Below are positions 34,536 through 44,681 of a stretch of 64,000 nucleotides of DNA, one piece after another. This DNA comes from Pseudomonadota bacterium. GTDB taxonomy: Bacteria; Pseudomonadota; Gammaproteobacteria; Burkholderiales; Burkholderiaceae_C. The stretch is taken from positions 124,001-188,000 of the forward strand of contig JAIUOW010000007.1 in the NCBI GenBank assembly GCA_020161775.1, given 5' to 3'. Position numbers and translations under genes: made by a program. The notes under the pieces are model-generated. The model did no database searches and was not told the origin of the DNA. It saw nothing but the letters and a program-made list of their open reading frames with translations. Each line of letters opens with the position of its first letter. Positions within the stretch are counted from its first letter, which is position 1.

Positions 34536-34913
34536 ATGCCCATTGAAGACATGGTCCAGGTCAGTGAAGCCCTGGGCAAAGTGACGATCATCACGCGCGC
34601 CAGCAGCAAGATCGTCATCGACGATCCCAACAAGACACTGTGCCTGCACGACATCAACGGCAACAAGATCGAAATGGGACCCGAGGGCATCACGATCACC
34701 AGCGTGAAGGACCTGACCTTTGTGGCGGCAGGTCACATGCAGTTGCAGGCCACGGGCAACATCACCACCGCGGCGCGCGCCGATGTAGTCCACACCGGCC
34801 TCAACATCAGCCAGACCGCCCAGGTTGGTTACGTGGCCAAGGGCAACGCTTCGGCCGAGCTGTCGGCGGCAGGCACCACGACCGTCAAAGGTGCGATGGT
34901 CATGATCAACTGA
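34536..34913 (+). CDS. VgrG-tip/gp5 beta-helix-like spike protein, orphan
   Basis: A 125-residue protein built of short repeating beta strands (GKVTIITRASSKIVIDDPNKTLCLHDINGNKIEMGPEGITITSVKDLTFVAAGHMQLQATGNITTAA), like the needle-shaped beta-helix at the tip of VgrG or phage gp5. It lacks the gp27/gp5 OB-fold domains of a whole VgrG. The start has GAGGAG 5 nt upstream. A PAAR gene follows 14 bp later, which would cap such a needle. Family assignment is by repeat pattern and context. Confidence 0.65.
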   Translation: MPIEDMVQVSEALGKVTIITRASSKIVIDDPNKTLCLHDINGNKIEMGPEGITITSVKDLTFVAAGHMQLQATGNITTAARADVVHTGLNISQTAQVGYVAKGNASAELSAAGTTTVKGAMVMIN

Positions 34914-34927
34914 CCGGAGCAGACACC

Positions 34928-35230
34928 ATGCCGCCTGCCGCCAGAATCACCGACATGCACGTCTGCCCCATGCAGACGCCAGCCATCCCCTCGCCCATTC
35001 CCCATGTGGGCGGCCCCATCACCGGACCGTGCACGCCCAATGTGCTGGTCGGCGGCCTGCCCGCCGCGGTGCTGGGTGACATGTGCGTGTGCGTCGGTCC
35101 GCCGGACAGCATCGTGAAGGGATCGGCCACCGTCATGATCGGCGGCAAGCCCGCCGCCCGCATGGGCGATTCCACCGCCCACGGCGGCTCGATCGCGCTG
35201 GGCGCCTTTACCGTCATGATCGGCGGCTGA
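34928..35230 (+). CDS. PAAR-domain spike-tip protein
   Basis: A 100-residue PAAR protein: PAARITDMHVCP at the N-terminus, PCTPNVLVGGLPAAVLGD, VKGSATVMIGGKPAARMGDSTAHGG and a closing GAFTVMIGG. PAAR proteins form the metal-stabilised cone that sharpens type VI, phage-tail-like or extracellular injection spikes. There is no C-terminal toxin extension. It is paired with the small beta-helix protein upstream, and no other type VI or phage gene is near. Confidence 0.9.
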   Translation: MPPAARITDMHVCPMQTPAIPSPIPHVGGPITGPCTPNVLVGGLPAAVLGDMCVCVGPPDSIVKGSATVMIGGKPAARMGDSTAHGGSIALGAFTVMIGG

Positions 35231-35273
35231 ATGCCCGCTGCGCACCGGGTCGCCCCCGCGTAGCCCTGTGCCC

Positions 35274-36017
35274 ATGAAGCTTCCCTGGCTGGAACCTGGC
35301 GAGCCTTTTCCCGACGTGGCCCGCGCCTGGGGCGCTTCGGATCCCGCCCCCGGCCTGCTGGCCGCCGGTGGGGCGCTGGATGTCGCAACCCTGACCAGCG
35401 CGTATGGCCGCGGCGTGTTCCCCTGGTTCAGCGAAGGCCAGCCCATCCTGTGGTGGAGCCCCGACCCGCGCATGGTGCTGCATGTGGACGAGTTCAGGCT
35501 GCACCGCTCGCTGCGCAGGACGCTGATGCAATTCCGGCTGGACACCCGCTGCGAAATCCGCATCGACAGCGCCTTTGACGATGTGATCCGCGCCTGCGCC
35601 GGCAGCCCGCGGCCCGGGCAGTCAGGCACCTGGATCGTGCCGCAGATGGTGGCGGCCTACCAGACACTGGCCCGCGCGGGGCAGGCCCACAGCGTGGAGA
35701 CCTGGATCAACGGCGAGCTTGTGGGCGGCCTGTACTGCGTGGCGCTCGGCCGGGCCGTGTTTGGCGAGTCGATGTTCACCCGTGTGCCTGATGCATCCAA
35801 GATCGCGCTGGCAGCGCTGGTGGCGCTGTGCCGCCAGCACCAGGTGCGCCTGATCGATTGCCAGCAGAATACCCGCCACCTGGCGTCGCTGGGCGCGCGT
35901 GAAATCGAAAGGGCAGCGTTCGTGAACCATGTCGCACAAGCCGCCACTGAACCCGGACCCTCCTGGCATTTCGAGCCCGTATACTGGCAGCAACTCCTGC
36001 CCGCCGCCACAGCGTGA
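35274..36017 (+). CDS. aat: Leucyl/phenylalanyl-tRNA-protein transferase
   Basis: A 247-residue enzyme that transfers Leu or Phe from tRNA to proteins with N-terminal Arg/Lys, marking them for ClpS/ClpAP degradation. Motifs are [70 protein letters not shown] and the C-terminal [22 protein letters not shown] 35274 is chosen over a GTG at 35268. Its stop overlaps the next start by 4 bp (GTGA). Confidence 0.96.
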   Translation: MKLPWLEPGEPFPDVARAWGASDPAPGLLAAGGALDVATLTSAYGRGVFPWFSEGQPILWWSPDPRMVLHVDEFRLHRSLRRTLMQFRLDTRCEIRIDSAFDDVIRACAGSPRPGQSGTWIVPQMVAAYQTLARAGQAHSVETWINGELVGGLYCVALGRAVFGESMFTRVPDASKIALAALVALCRQHQVRLIDCQQNTRHLASLGAREIERAAFVNHVAQAATEPGPSWHFEPVYWQQLLPAATA

Positions 36018-36775
36018 CCCATCTCAAGGATCTTCCGCTTCAGGCCTTGCAGTTTTATGCAACGGCGCCCTACCCGTGCAGCTACCTGACCGGCAAGCAG
36101 GCGCGCTCACAGGTGGCCACCCCCAGCCACCTGATCCACAACGACACTTATTCCGACCTGGTCACCAGCGGCTTTCGCCGCAGCGGCATGTTCACCTACC
36201 GGCCGTATTGCGACGGTTGCCGGGCTTGCATCCCGCTACGCGTGCGGGCCGATGAATTCACGCCCGACCGCAGCCAGCGCCGTGCCCGCAACCGCCATCA
36301 GGGCCTGCAGGCGCGGGTGCTCAAGCTGTGCTTTGTACCCGAGCACTACCACCTGTACCTGCGCTACCAGACCGGGCGCCACGCCGGTGGCGGCATGGAC
36401 CACGACAGCATCGACCAGTACACCCAGTTCCTGCTGCAAAGCCGCGTGAATTCCAGGCTGGTGGAATTCCGTGAGCCCACAGATGATGGCTCGCCAGGCG
36501 CACTGCGCATGGTGTCCATCCTCGATGTGCTGAATGACGGCTTATCGGCGGTGTATACCTTTTACGAGCCCGACGCTGCCGCCAGCTACGGCACCTACAG
36601 CGTGCTGTGGCAGATTGAGCAGGCCCGCCGGCTGGGGTTGCCACACGTCTACCTGGGCTACTGGATCAGCGAAAGCCCCAAGATGAATTACAAGGCACGC
36701 TTTGCGCCCCACGAGGTCCTGATCGACGGCCAATGGCTGCCCGGCGATTCCGTGTCGCCTACCACGATTTCATAA
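36014..36775 (+). CDS. bpt: Aspartate/glutamate leucyltransferase (Bpt)
   Basis: A 253-residue aminoacyl-tRNA-protein transferase adding Leu to proteins with N-terminal Asp/Glu. The N-terminal cysteine region [16 protein letters not shown] and [13 protein letters not shown], with [11 protein letters not shown] between, is characteristic; [26 protein letters not shown] lies in the GNAT-like domain. It begins with GTG overlapping the aat stop, so the two N-end-rule transferases are translationally coupled. Confidence 0.94.
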   Translation: MTHLKDLPLQALQFYATAPYPCSYLTGKQARSQVATPSHLIHNDTYSDLVTSGFRRSGMFTYRPYCDGCRACIPLRVRADEFTPDRSQRRARNRHQGLQARVLKLCFVPEHYHLYLRYQTGRHAGGGMDHDSIDQYTQFLLQSRVNSRLVEFREPTDDGSPGALRMVSILDVLNDGLSAVYTFYEPDAAASYGTYSVLWQIEQARRLGLPHVYLGYWISESPKMNYKARFAPHEVLIDGQWLPGDSVSPTTIS

Positions 36776-36810
36776 GATAAAATTTGGCTGTCCAAGCGAT
36801 TGGGGAGCCC

Positions 36811-37602
36811 ATGAAAAAATCCAACCAGAGCGTTCCCGCGACACCGACCATCCAGGTCATTGAGCGGATGTTTTCGCTCATCGACGTGCTGGCTTCGCGC
36901 GAAGAAGCGATTTCCCTCAAGGAAATCAGCGAAAAAACCGGCCTGCACCCGTCCACCACCCACCGCATCCTGAATGACCTGGCCACGGGCCGGTTCGTGG
37001 ACCGCCCCGAGGCCGGCAGCTACCGGCTGGGCATGCGCCTGCTGGAGCTGGGCAACCTGGTCAAGGGCCGGCTGAGCGTGCGAGACGCAGCGTTGGCGCC
37101 CATGCGCGAGCTGCACAAGCTGATCCAGCAACCCGTGAACCTGAGCATGCGCCAAGGTGACGAGATCGTCTATATCGAGCGCGCCTACAGCGAGCGCTCC
37201 GGCATGCAAGTGGTACGCGCCATTGGCGGCCGCGCGCCGCTGCACTTGACCTCCACCGGCAAGCTGTTCCTGGCCGTGGACGACCCGCAACGCATCCGCG
37301 CCTATGCAACCCGCACCGGCCTGGCGGGCCACACGCGCAACAGCATCACCCAGCTGCCGGTGCTGGAGCGGGAACTGGCCAAGGCGCGGCAATATGGCAT
37401 TGCGCGTGACAACGAAGAACTGGAACTGGGGGTGCGTTGCATGGCCGCCGGGATTTACGACGACCAGAACAAGCTGGTCGCGGGCCTGTCAATCTCGGCC
37501 CCGGCCGACCGGCTGGACGAAAACTGGCTGCCCAAGCTGCAGTCAACGGCCAGCGAAATTTCAACCGCGCTGGGCTACAAGCCGAACGGCGTCAGCCGTT
37601 GA
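36811..37602 (+). CDS. IclR-family transcriptional regulator
   Basis: A 263-residue IclR regulator. The N-terminal winged helix (VIERMFSLIDVLASREEAISLKEISEKTGLHPSTTHRILNDLATGRFVDR) is followed by an effector domain with LHKLIQQPVNLSMRQGDEIVYIER, APLHLTSTGKLFLA and GVRCMAAGIYDDQNKLVAGLSISAP. GGGGAG precedes the ATG at 36811. Its 3' end overlaps the convergent pbpG gene by 11 bp. The target is unknown; similar IclR proteins often control aromatic or acetate catabolism. Confidence 0.94.
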   Translation: MKKSNQSVPATPTIQVIERMFSLIDVLASREEAISLKEISEKTGLHPSTTHRILNDLATGRFVDRPEAGSYRLGMRLLELGNLVKGRLSVRDAALAPMRELHKLIQQPVNLSMRQGDEIVYIERAYSERSGMQVVRAIGGRAPLHLTSTGKLFLAVDDPQRIRAYATRTGLAGHTRNSITQLPVLERELAKARQYGIARDNEELELGVRCMAAGIYDDQNKLVAGLSISAPADRLDENWLPKLQSTASEISTALGYKPNGVSR

Positions 37603-38641
37603 CCTGGCGGATGACGATGTTGCCTGGCGATTGAGGCGCTGCCGGGGTCGACTCTACCCAGCGCCGCACACGCTCGGCGTCTCCCAGGCGGCTCAGCTTG
37701 CCCGCCGAGTCCAGGAACACCATGATGAGCTTGCGCCCGGCAATTTTTGCCTGCATGACCAGGCACTGCCCGGCCTCGGAGATATAGCCGGTCTTTTGCA
37801 GGCCGATCTCCCATTCGGGGTTCTTCACCAGCCGGTTGGTGTTGTTGTACTGGAGGGTGCGGTTGCCCACGGCCACCTGATGGCCCGGCGAGGTGGACAG
37901 CTCGCGCAGCACGGGGTCGTTGTAGGCCACCGTCACCAGGGTGGCGAGGTCCTTGGCGCTGGACTGGTTGCGGCTGGACAGCCCGGTAGGCTCCACATAA
38001 CGGGTATCGCCCATGCCGAGCGCGCGGGCGCGCGCATTCATCAGCTTGACAAACGCATCCAGGCCACCGGGATACGTCCGGCCCAGCGCATGGGCGGCAC
38101 GGTTCTCGCTGGACATCAACGCCAGGTGAAGCAGCTCGCCGCGGCTCAGCTCGGTGCCCACGCGCAGGCGCGAGGTGCTGCCCTTTTCGGTATCCACGTC
38201 GTCCTGCGTGATGGCAATCATCTCGTCCATCGGTAGCCGGGCTTCGCTGATCAGCAGGCCCGTCATGAGCTTGGTCAGCGACGCGATCGGCAGCACGGCG
38301 GAATCGTTCTTGCTGAACAGCACTTCGCGGGTTTCCTGGTCGATCACCAGCGCCACGCTGGATTTCAGGTCCAGCAGATCCTGCGTTCCGTGCAGGCCGG
38401 CGAGCTGCCCATACGAGGGACGGGGCGCTGCGGCGCGGATCACGGACCGTCGCTTGGCGACCGGCTTGGCGGCCTTGCGGCTGACCACCAGCGAGCTCTT
38501 GCTCTTCTTGGCAGTGGTCTTGTTGCGGCTTTGTGCCTGGGCTGCGGGAATGGCAAGCACCGTGGAGATCACGGCAATTGCAAAAATTTGTAGGAAACGG
38601 TTCAAAGCATTGCTCGGCAAAAAGGATGTACCAAGGACCAT
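37592..38641 (-). CDS. pbpG: D-alanyl-D-alanine endopeptidase (PBP7/8-type)
   Basis: A 349-residue low-molecular-weight penicillin-binding protein (S11 family). The signal peptide (FLQIFAIAVISTVLAIPAAQAQ) is followed by a Lys/Ala-rich linker to about residue 80. The three active-site motifs are ASLTKL (SxxK), SSEN (SxN) and QKTGYI (KTG). It cleaves D-Ala-meso-DAP cross-links in peptidoglycan. The start at 38641 has AGGAG 8 nt upstream. A TTGCGC/TACACT pair with 17-bp spacing overlaps the leuA terminator region upstream and may be its promoter. Confidence 0.93.
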   Translation of the reverse strand: MVLGTSFLPSNALNRFLQIFAIAVISTVLAIPAAQAQSRNKTTAKKSKSSLVVSRKAAKPVAKRRSVIRAAAPRPSYGQLAGLHGTQDLLDLKSSVALVIDQETREVLFSKNDSAVLPIASLTKLMTGLLISEARLPMDEMIAITQDDVDTEKGSTSRLRVGTELSRGELLHLALMSSENRAAHALGRTYPGGLDAFVKLMNARARALGMGDTRYVEPTGLSSRNQSSAKDLATLVTVAYNDPVLRELSTSPGHQVAVGNRTLQYNNTNRLVKNPEWEIGLQKTGYISEAGQCLVMQAKIAGRKLIMVFLDSAGKLSRLGDAERVRRWVESTPAAPQSPGNIVIRQVNG

Positions 38642-38689
38642 GAGTGAACTCCTGTACAAGGCGGCGACCGGCGCAGTGTACAAGCTCAT

Positions 38690-38725
38690 AAAAAATCGCG
38701 CAAGATCAAAGACTTGCGCGATTTT
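38690..38725 (-). terminator. Terminator after leuA
   Basis: A perfect 13-bp inverted repeat (AAAATCGCGCAAG / CTTGCGCGATTTT, 8-nt loop) ends in a run of six T residues on the minus strand, 34 bp after the leuA stop. It closes the branched-chain operon. Confidence 0.93.
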
Positions 38726-38758
38726 CCTCAACCAGAGCAGGAATTATAAAAATAAACC

Positions 38759-40297
38759 TCAGCCTTGAGCCGCCACACGGTCAGCTTTACTTTGTAACTT
38801 GTTGAGCGCACTGAGATAGGCTTTTGCAGAGGCCACCACGATATCCGGGTCGGCGCCCACGCCATTGACCACGCGGCCGGAGTTCTGCAGGCGCACCGTC
38901 ACCTCGCCCTGGCTCTCGGTGGAGCCGCTGATGGCATTGACGGAATACAGCACCATTTCGGCGCCGCTCTGGACGTGCGTTTCAATGGCCTTGAGCGACG
39001 CGTCCACCGGGCCATTGCCATCGGACTCGCCCCGGACTTCCTTGCCATCCACCGTGAACACCACACGGGCATGGGGCCGCTCGCCGGTTTCGCTGTGTTG
39101 CGACAGCGAGACAAAGCCATACTGCTCCTTCTCGTGCGTCACACTTTCATCGCTGACCAGCGCCAGGATGTCCTCGTCGAAGATCTCGCTCTTGCGGTCA
39201 GCCAATTCCTTGAACTTCATGAAGGCCGTGTTGATGTCGGCCTCGCTTTCCAGTGCCACGCCCAGTTCCTGCAGGCGCGCCTTGAAGGCGTTGCGCCCGC
39301 TCAGCTTGCCCAGCACGATCTTGTTGGCCGACCAGCCCACGTCCTCGGCGCGCATGATTTCATAGGTGTCACGCGCCTTGAGCACACCGTCCTGGTGAAT
39401 GCCTGACGCATGGGCAAACGCGTTGGCTCCCACCACGGCCTTGTTGGGCTGCACCACGAAACCGGTCGTCTGGCTGACCATGCGGCTGGCGGCAACGATA
39501 TGGATGGGGTCGATGTTCATCGACAGCCCGAAGTAGTCCTTGCGGGTCTTCACGGCCATCACGATTTCTTCAAGCGAGCAATTGCCCGCGCGCTCACCCA
39601 GGCCGTTGATGGTGCATTCCACCTGGCGCGCACCGCCAATCTTCACACCCGCCAATGAATTGGCCACGGCCATGCCCAGGTCGTTGTGGCAGTGCACAGA
39701 CCAGATGGCCTTGTCGCTGTTGGGAATGCGCTCGCGCAGCGTCTTGATGAAATTGCCGTACAGCTCGGGCACGGCATAACCCACGGTATCCGGCACGTTG
39801 ATGGTGGTGGCCCCCTCGGCAATCACCGCTTCCAGCACCTTGCACAGGAAGTCCATCTCGCTGCGGTAGCCATCCTCGGGCGAGAACTCGATGTCACCGC
39901 ACAGGTTGCGGGCAAAGCGAACGGACTGTTTGGCCTGCTCCAGCACCTGGTCGGGCGTCATGCGCAGCTTTTTCTCCATGTGCAGCGGGGATGTGGCAAT
40001 GAAGGTATGGATGCGGGCACGGGCCGCCCCCTTCAGCGCCTCCGCCGCGCGCGAGATGTCGCGGTCGTTGGCGCGCGACAGCGAGCAGATCGTGGATTCC
40101 CGGATCGTGTTGGCGATGGCCTGCACGGCTTCAAAGTCGCCATTGGAACTGGCGGCAAAGCCGGCCTCGATCACGTCCACCTTGAGCCGTTCGAGTTGGC
40201 GCGCAATGCGCACTTTCTCTTCACGCGTCATGGACGCGCCGGGCGACTGTTCGCCATCACGCAGGGTGGTGTCAAAAATGATGAGTTTGTCGGTCAT
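38759..40297 (-). CDS. leuA: 2-isopropylmalate synthase, standard LeuA
   Basis: A 512-residue enzyme condensing 2-ketoisovalerate and acetyl-CoA, the first committed step to leucine. [30 protein letters not shown] and NGLGERAGN mark the HMGL-like TIM barrel; the C-terminal LeuA regulatory domain ([38 protein letters not shown]) binds leucine for feedback inhibition. Its start overlaps the stop of a second, different leuA by 4 bp (ATGA). Confidence 0.96.
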   Translation of the reverse strand: MTDKLIIFDTTLRDGEQSPGASMTREEKVRIARQLERLKVDVIEAGFAASSNGDFEAVQAIANTIRESTICSLSRANDRDISRAAEALKGAARARIHTFIATSPLHMEKKLRMTPDQVLEQAKQSVRFARNLCGDIEFSPEDGYRSEMDFLCKVLEAVIAEGATTINVPDTVGYAVPELYGNFIKTLRERIPNSDKAIWSVHCHNDLGMAVANSLAGVKIGGARQVECTINGLGERAGNCSLEEIVMAVKTRKDYFGLSMNIDPIHIVAASRMVSQTTGFVVQPNKAVVGANAFAHASGIHQDGVLKARDTYEIMRAEDVGWSANKIVLGKLSGRNAFKARLQELGVALESEADINTAFMKFKELADRKSEIFDEDILALVSDESVTHEKEQYGFVSLSQHSETGERPHARVVFTVDGKEVRGESDGNGPVDASLKAIETHVQSGAEMVLYSVNAISGSTESQGEVTVRLQNSGRVVNGVGADPDIVVASAKAYLSALNKLQSKADRVAAQG

Positions 40298-41991
40298 TGC
40301 AATGCTCCTTGTTCTGTACGGTCCTCGGACGCGGCCGAAGTGCTGGATTGTGCCCGTTGCAGGCCGGACATGATGGCCTTCAATGAGGCGGAAACGATGT
40401 TGGCGTCCATGCCAACGCCAAACAGGGTCTGGCCGTTGACGCGCAGCTCCAGATAGGCCACGGCCCGCGCGTTGGCGCCTGCGCCCACGGCATGCTCGTG
40501 GTAGTCCAGCACCCGGATGGACTGACCGGTGGCGTCATTGAGCCCACGCACGAAAGCATCAATGGGGCCAGTGCCCTCACCGGCCACCACATGATGCTGG
40601 CCATTCACCTGGACATCCGCCGTCAGGCGTACGCCCCCGGCGGCGGCATCGCTGACCCGATGCGCCGGCGCGGGCACCGCCTGCAAGCCGTATTCGCGTT
40701 CAAACAGCTGCCACAGGTCCTGCGCGGTCAACTCCTTGCCTTCGGTGTCCATCACCGCCTGGACCACCTGGCTGAACTCGATCTGCAGGCGCCTGGGCAA
40801 TTCCAGCCCGTACTCACTTTCAAGCAGGTAGGAAATGCCCCCCTTGCCAGACTGGCTGTTGACGCGGATCACGGCTTCATACGAGCGGCCTACGTCCTTG
40901 GGGTCGATGGGCAGGTACGGAATGTCCCAGGCGTCGCCGTCTTTGCGCGCGGCGAACGCTTTCTTGATGGCGTCCTGGTGCGAGCCCGAAAACGAGGTGT
41001 AGACCAGATCGCCCGCATACGGGTGGCGCGGATGCACGGGCAATTGGTTGCAATGCTCGACCGTGCGGCGTATTTCGTCGATCGCCGAAAAATCCAGCCC
41101 CGGCGATACACCCTGTGTGTAGAGGTTCAGCGCCACATTCACGATATCCAGGTTGCCGGTGCGCTCGCCATTGCCAAACAGGCAACCCTCAATCCGGTCC
41201 GCGCCGGCCATCAGCGCAAATTCGCCGGCGGCGGTGCCCGTGCCCCGGTCGTTGTGGGGATGCACGGACAGCACGATCGCGTCACGCCGCGCCAGGTTGC
41301 GGTGCATCCATTCGATCATGTCGGCAAAGACGTTGGGCGTGGAATGCTCCACCGTGGACGGCAGGTTGATGATGCACTTGCGTTGCGGTGTGGGCTGCCA
41401 GACCTGCGTCACGGCATCCACCACCCGCTTGGAAAACGCCAGCTCGGTGCCCGAGAACATTTCCGGCGAATACTGGAAGGTCCATTGCGTCCGCGGCTGT
41501 TGTGCAGCCATTTCCACAAAGAGTCTTGCCTGGCGGGTCGCCAGCTCGACGATACCGTCCTCATCCAGTCCCAACACGACCTTGCGCATCACGGGCGCGA
41601 CGGCGTTGTACAGGTGCACGATCGCGCGCCGGGCGCCTTGCAGGGATTCAAACGTGCGACGGATCAATGGCTCGCGCGCCTGGGTCAGCACCTGGATCGT
41701 GACGTCCTCGGGGATCAGGTCTTCATCAATCAGGCGCCGCAGGAAATCAAACTCAGTCTGGGATGCCGAGGGAAAGCCCACCTCGATTTCCTTGAAGCCG
41801 ATCCTGACCAGCATCTGGAACATCTGCAGCTTGCGTTCGACGTCCATGGGCTCGATCAACGCCTGGTTGCCGTCGCGCAGGTCCGTGCTCAACCAGATCG
41901 GGGCAGCGCTCAGGACGGCATCAGGCCAGGTGCGGTCACGAAGACCGATGGGCTTGAAGGCAGGGTACTTGCTGGCGGGTTGTTTCAACAT
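40294..41991 (-). CDS. leuA: 2-isopropylmalate synthase, long LeuA type
   Basis: A 565-residue LeuA of the longer lineage shared with actinobacteria and yeast ([82 protein letters not shown]). The C-terminal regulatory domain includes [18 protein letters not shown]. It is first after a leucine attenuator and is coupled to the standard leuA downstream, so two isozymes of the same step are co-expressed; they may differ in leucine inhibition. Confidence 0.94.
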   Translation of the reverse strand: MLKQPASKYPAFKPIGLRDRTWPDAVLSAAPIWLSTDLRDGNQALIEPMDVERKLQMFQMLVRIGFKEIEVGFPSASQTEFDFLRRLIDEDLIPEDVTIQVLTQAREPLIRRTFESLQGARRAIVHLYNAVAPVMRKVVLGLDEDGIVELATRQARLFVEMAAQQPRTQWTFQYSPEMFSGTELAFSKRVVDAVTQVWQPTPQRKCIINLPSTVEHSTPNVFADMIEWMHRNLARRDAIVLSVHPHNDRGTGTAAGEFALMAGADRIEGCLFGNGERTGNLDIVNVALNLYTQGVSPGLDFSAIDEIRRTVEHCNQLPVHPRHPYAGDLVYTSFSGSHQDAIKKAFAARKDGDAWDIPYLPIDPKDVGRSYEAVIRVNSQSGKGGISYLLESEYGLELPRRLQIEFSQVVQAVMDTEGKELTAQDLWQLFEREYGLQAVPAPAHRVSDAAAGGVRLTADVQVNGQHHVVAGEGTGPIDAFVRGLNDATGQSIRVLDYHEHAVGAGANARAVAYLELRVNGQTLFGVGMDANIVSASLKAIMSGLQRAQSSTSAASEDRTEQGALQ

Positions 41992-42032
41992 GATGGTTCA
42001 AGGGTTGTATCAACCAGCAGCCCCAAAAGGAA

Positions 42033-42063
42033 AACGGCCCGCTGCTGGTGCAAACGGGCCGTT
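42033..42063 (-). terminator. Leucine attenuator terminator hairpin
   Basis: A 9-bp stem (AACGGCCCG / CGGGCCGTT) with a 13-nt loop is followed on the minus strand by TTCCTTTT. It lies between the leucine-rich leader peptide (ends 42083) and the long leuA start (41991). Ribosome stalling at the leader's Leu codons would favour an antiterminator and allow leuA transcription. Confidence 0.82.
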
Positions 42064-42082
42064 GATCAGGGATGCGCGTGCG

Positions 42083-42136
42083 CTACCGTCTCCGCCCGTC
42101 GGGGGATAGCAGTAGTGCCAGCGAAATCGTGTTCAT
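42083..42136 (-). CDS. leuL: Leucine leader peptide (attenuator)
   Basis: A 17-codon open frame encodes MNTISLALLLSPDGRRR. Four of six consecutive residues are Leu (LALLL), and two of these codons are CTA, which is rare in such GC-rich genomes and suits stalling when charged tRNA-Leu is scarce. A terminator hairpin follows 20 bp after the stop. The ribosome site is weak. It begins 24 bp after the pssA stop, so attenuation sits within the larger ilv-pssA-leu gene run. Confidence 0.8.
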   Translation of the reverse strand: MNTISLALLLSPDGRRR

Positions 42137-42159
42137 GCCAATGACTTTAGCACAGTTCT

Positions 42160-42969
42160 TTATTTGTGGAGGCCGCGTTCTTCGGGCTCGTCGGTGGACG
42201 TGCTGATCACGCTGGTCTGCTGGCCCTTGAAGCGGCGCCAGCCATACAGCGCATAGCCGCTCAGGCCATACAACACGAACAGGCCAAACAACACAGTGGG
42301 CGGATGGATGTTGATGACGGCAATGCCCAAGGCAATCAGCACGATTGCAGCAAAGGGCACGCTCTTTTTCATCTGGATGTCCTTGAAGCTGTAGAACGGC
42401 ACGTTGGTCACCATCGTGAGGCCCGCGTACAGCGCAAAGGCAAACATGACCCATGCCACGTCATAGCCCTTGACGCCTGTTTCGGTCATGAGCCAGATGA
42501 ACCCCGCCACCAGGGCCGCCGCCGCAGGTGATGGCAAACCCTGGAAATAGCGCTTGTCCACCACCCCGGTGTTCACGTTAAAACGCGCCAGGCGCAATGC
42601 CGCGCATGCGCAATACACAAACGCGGCGATCCAGCCCCAGCGGCCCAGACCCTTGAGTGACCATTCATACGCAATCAGCGCCGGCGCCGCGCCGAAAGAC
42701 ACCATGTCAGCGAGCGAATCCATCTGCTCGCCAAACGCACTTTGCGTGTTGGTCATTCGGGCCACGCGGCCGTCCAGGCTGTCCAGCACCATGGCGCAGA
42801 AAATACCGGCTGCCGCCATGTCAAAGCGGCCGTTCATGGCCATGACGACAGCATAAAAGCCACCGAACAGCCCCCCGAGCGTGAAGAGGTTGGGCAGGAT
42901 GTAGATGCCCTTGCGGCGCTTGCGCACCACAACGCCTTCGGCTGCCGGATGCTGGGGTTCGTGATTCAT
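42160..42969 (-). CDS. pssA: CDP-diacylglycerol-serine O-phosphatidyltransferase
   Basis: A 269-residue inner-membrane enzyme making phosphatidylserine. The CDP-alcohol phosphotransferase signature is DSLDGRVARMTNTQSAFGEQMDSLAD (about 63-88), with its three essential Asp residues. Six or so hydrophobic helices follow (for example IYILPNLFTLGGLFGGFYAVVM). It lies between ilvC and leuA, a conserved position in Burkholderiales. Confidence 0.95.
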   Translation of the reverse strand: MNHEPQHPAAEGVVVRKRRKGIYILPNLFTLGGLFGGFYAVVMAMNGRFDMAAAGIFCAMVLDSLDGRVARMTNTQSAFGEQMDSLADMVSFGAAPALIAYEWSLKGLGRWGWIAAFVYCACAALRLARFNVNTGVVDKRYFQGLPSPAAAALVAGFIWLMTETGVKGYDVAWVMFAFALYAGLTMVTNVPFYSFKDIQMKKSVPFAAIVLIALGIAVINIHPPTVLFGLFVLYGLSGYALYGWRRFKGQQTSVISTSTDEPEERGLHK

Positions 42970-43003
42970 GGTTTGAGTTTAAGTCAGTGCCGCCCAAAAA
43001 TGT

Positions 43004-43027
43004 AAAAAGGCCACCAGGGTGGCCTTT
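43004..43027 (-). terminator. Terminator after ilvC
   Basis: A 10-bp perfect stem (AAAGGCCACC / GGTGGCCTTT) with a 2-nt apex leads into a T-rich stretch on the minus strand 22 bp after the ilvC stop. It separates ilvIHC transcription from pssA at least partly. Confidence 0.85.
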
Positions 43028-43048
43028 GCTTTGAGGAAAACCGCCGCT

Positions 43049-44595
<1,547 letters not shown>

Positions 44596-44681
44596 GTGTC
44601 TGCGGCCTGGCATTTCGCTGCCCTCCCCCACCGCCGGTAAGCGATGGGCTCGGCACGCGATAGCTTCGCCGTCCTTACGAG

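Noticed and set aside
34536-35230. A type VI secretion locus
   Set aside because: Only the needle-like and PAAR genes exist; none of the sheath, tube, membrane or ATPase components is in the window.
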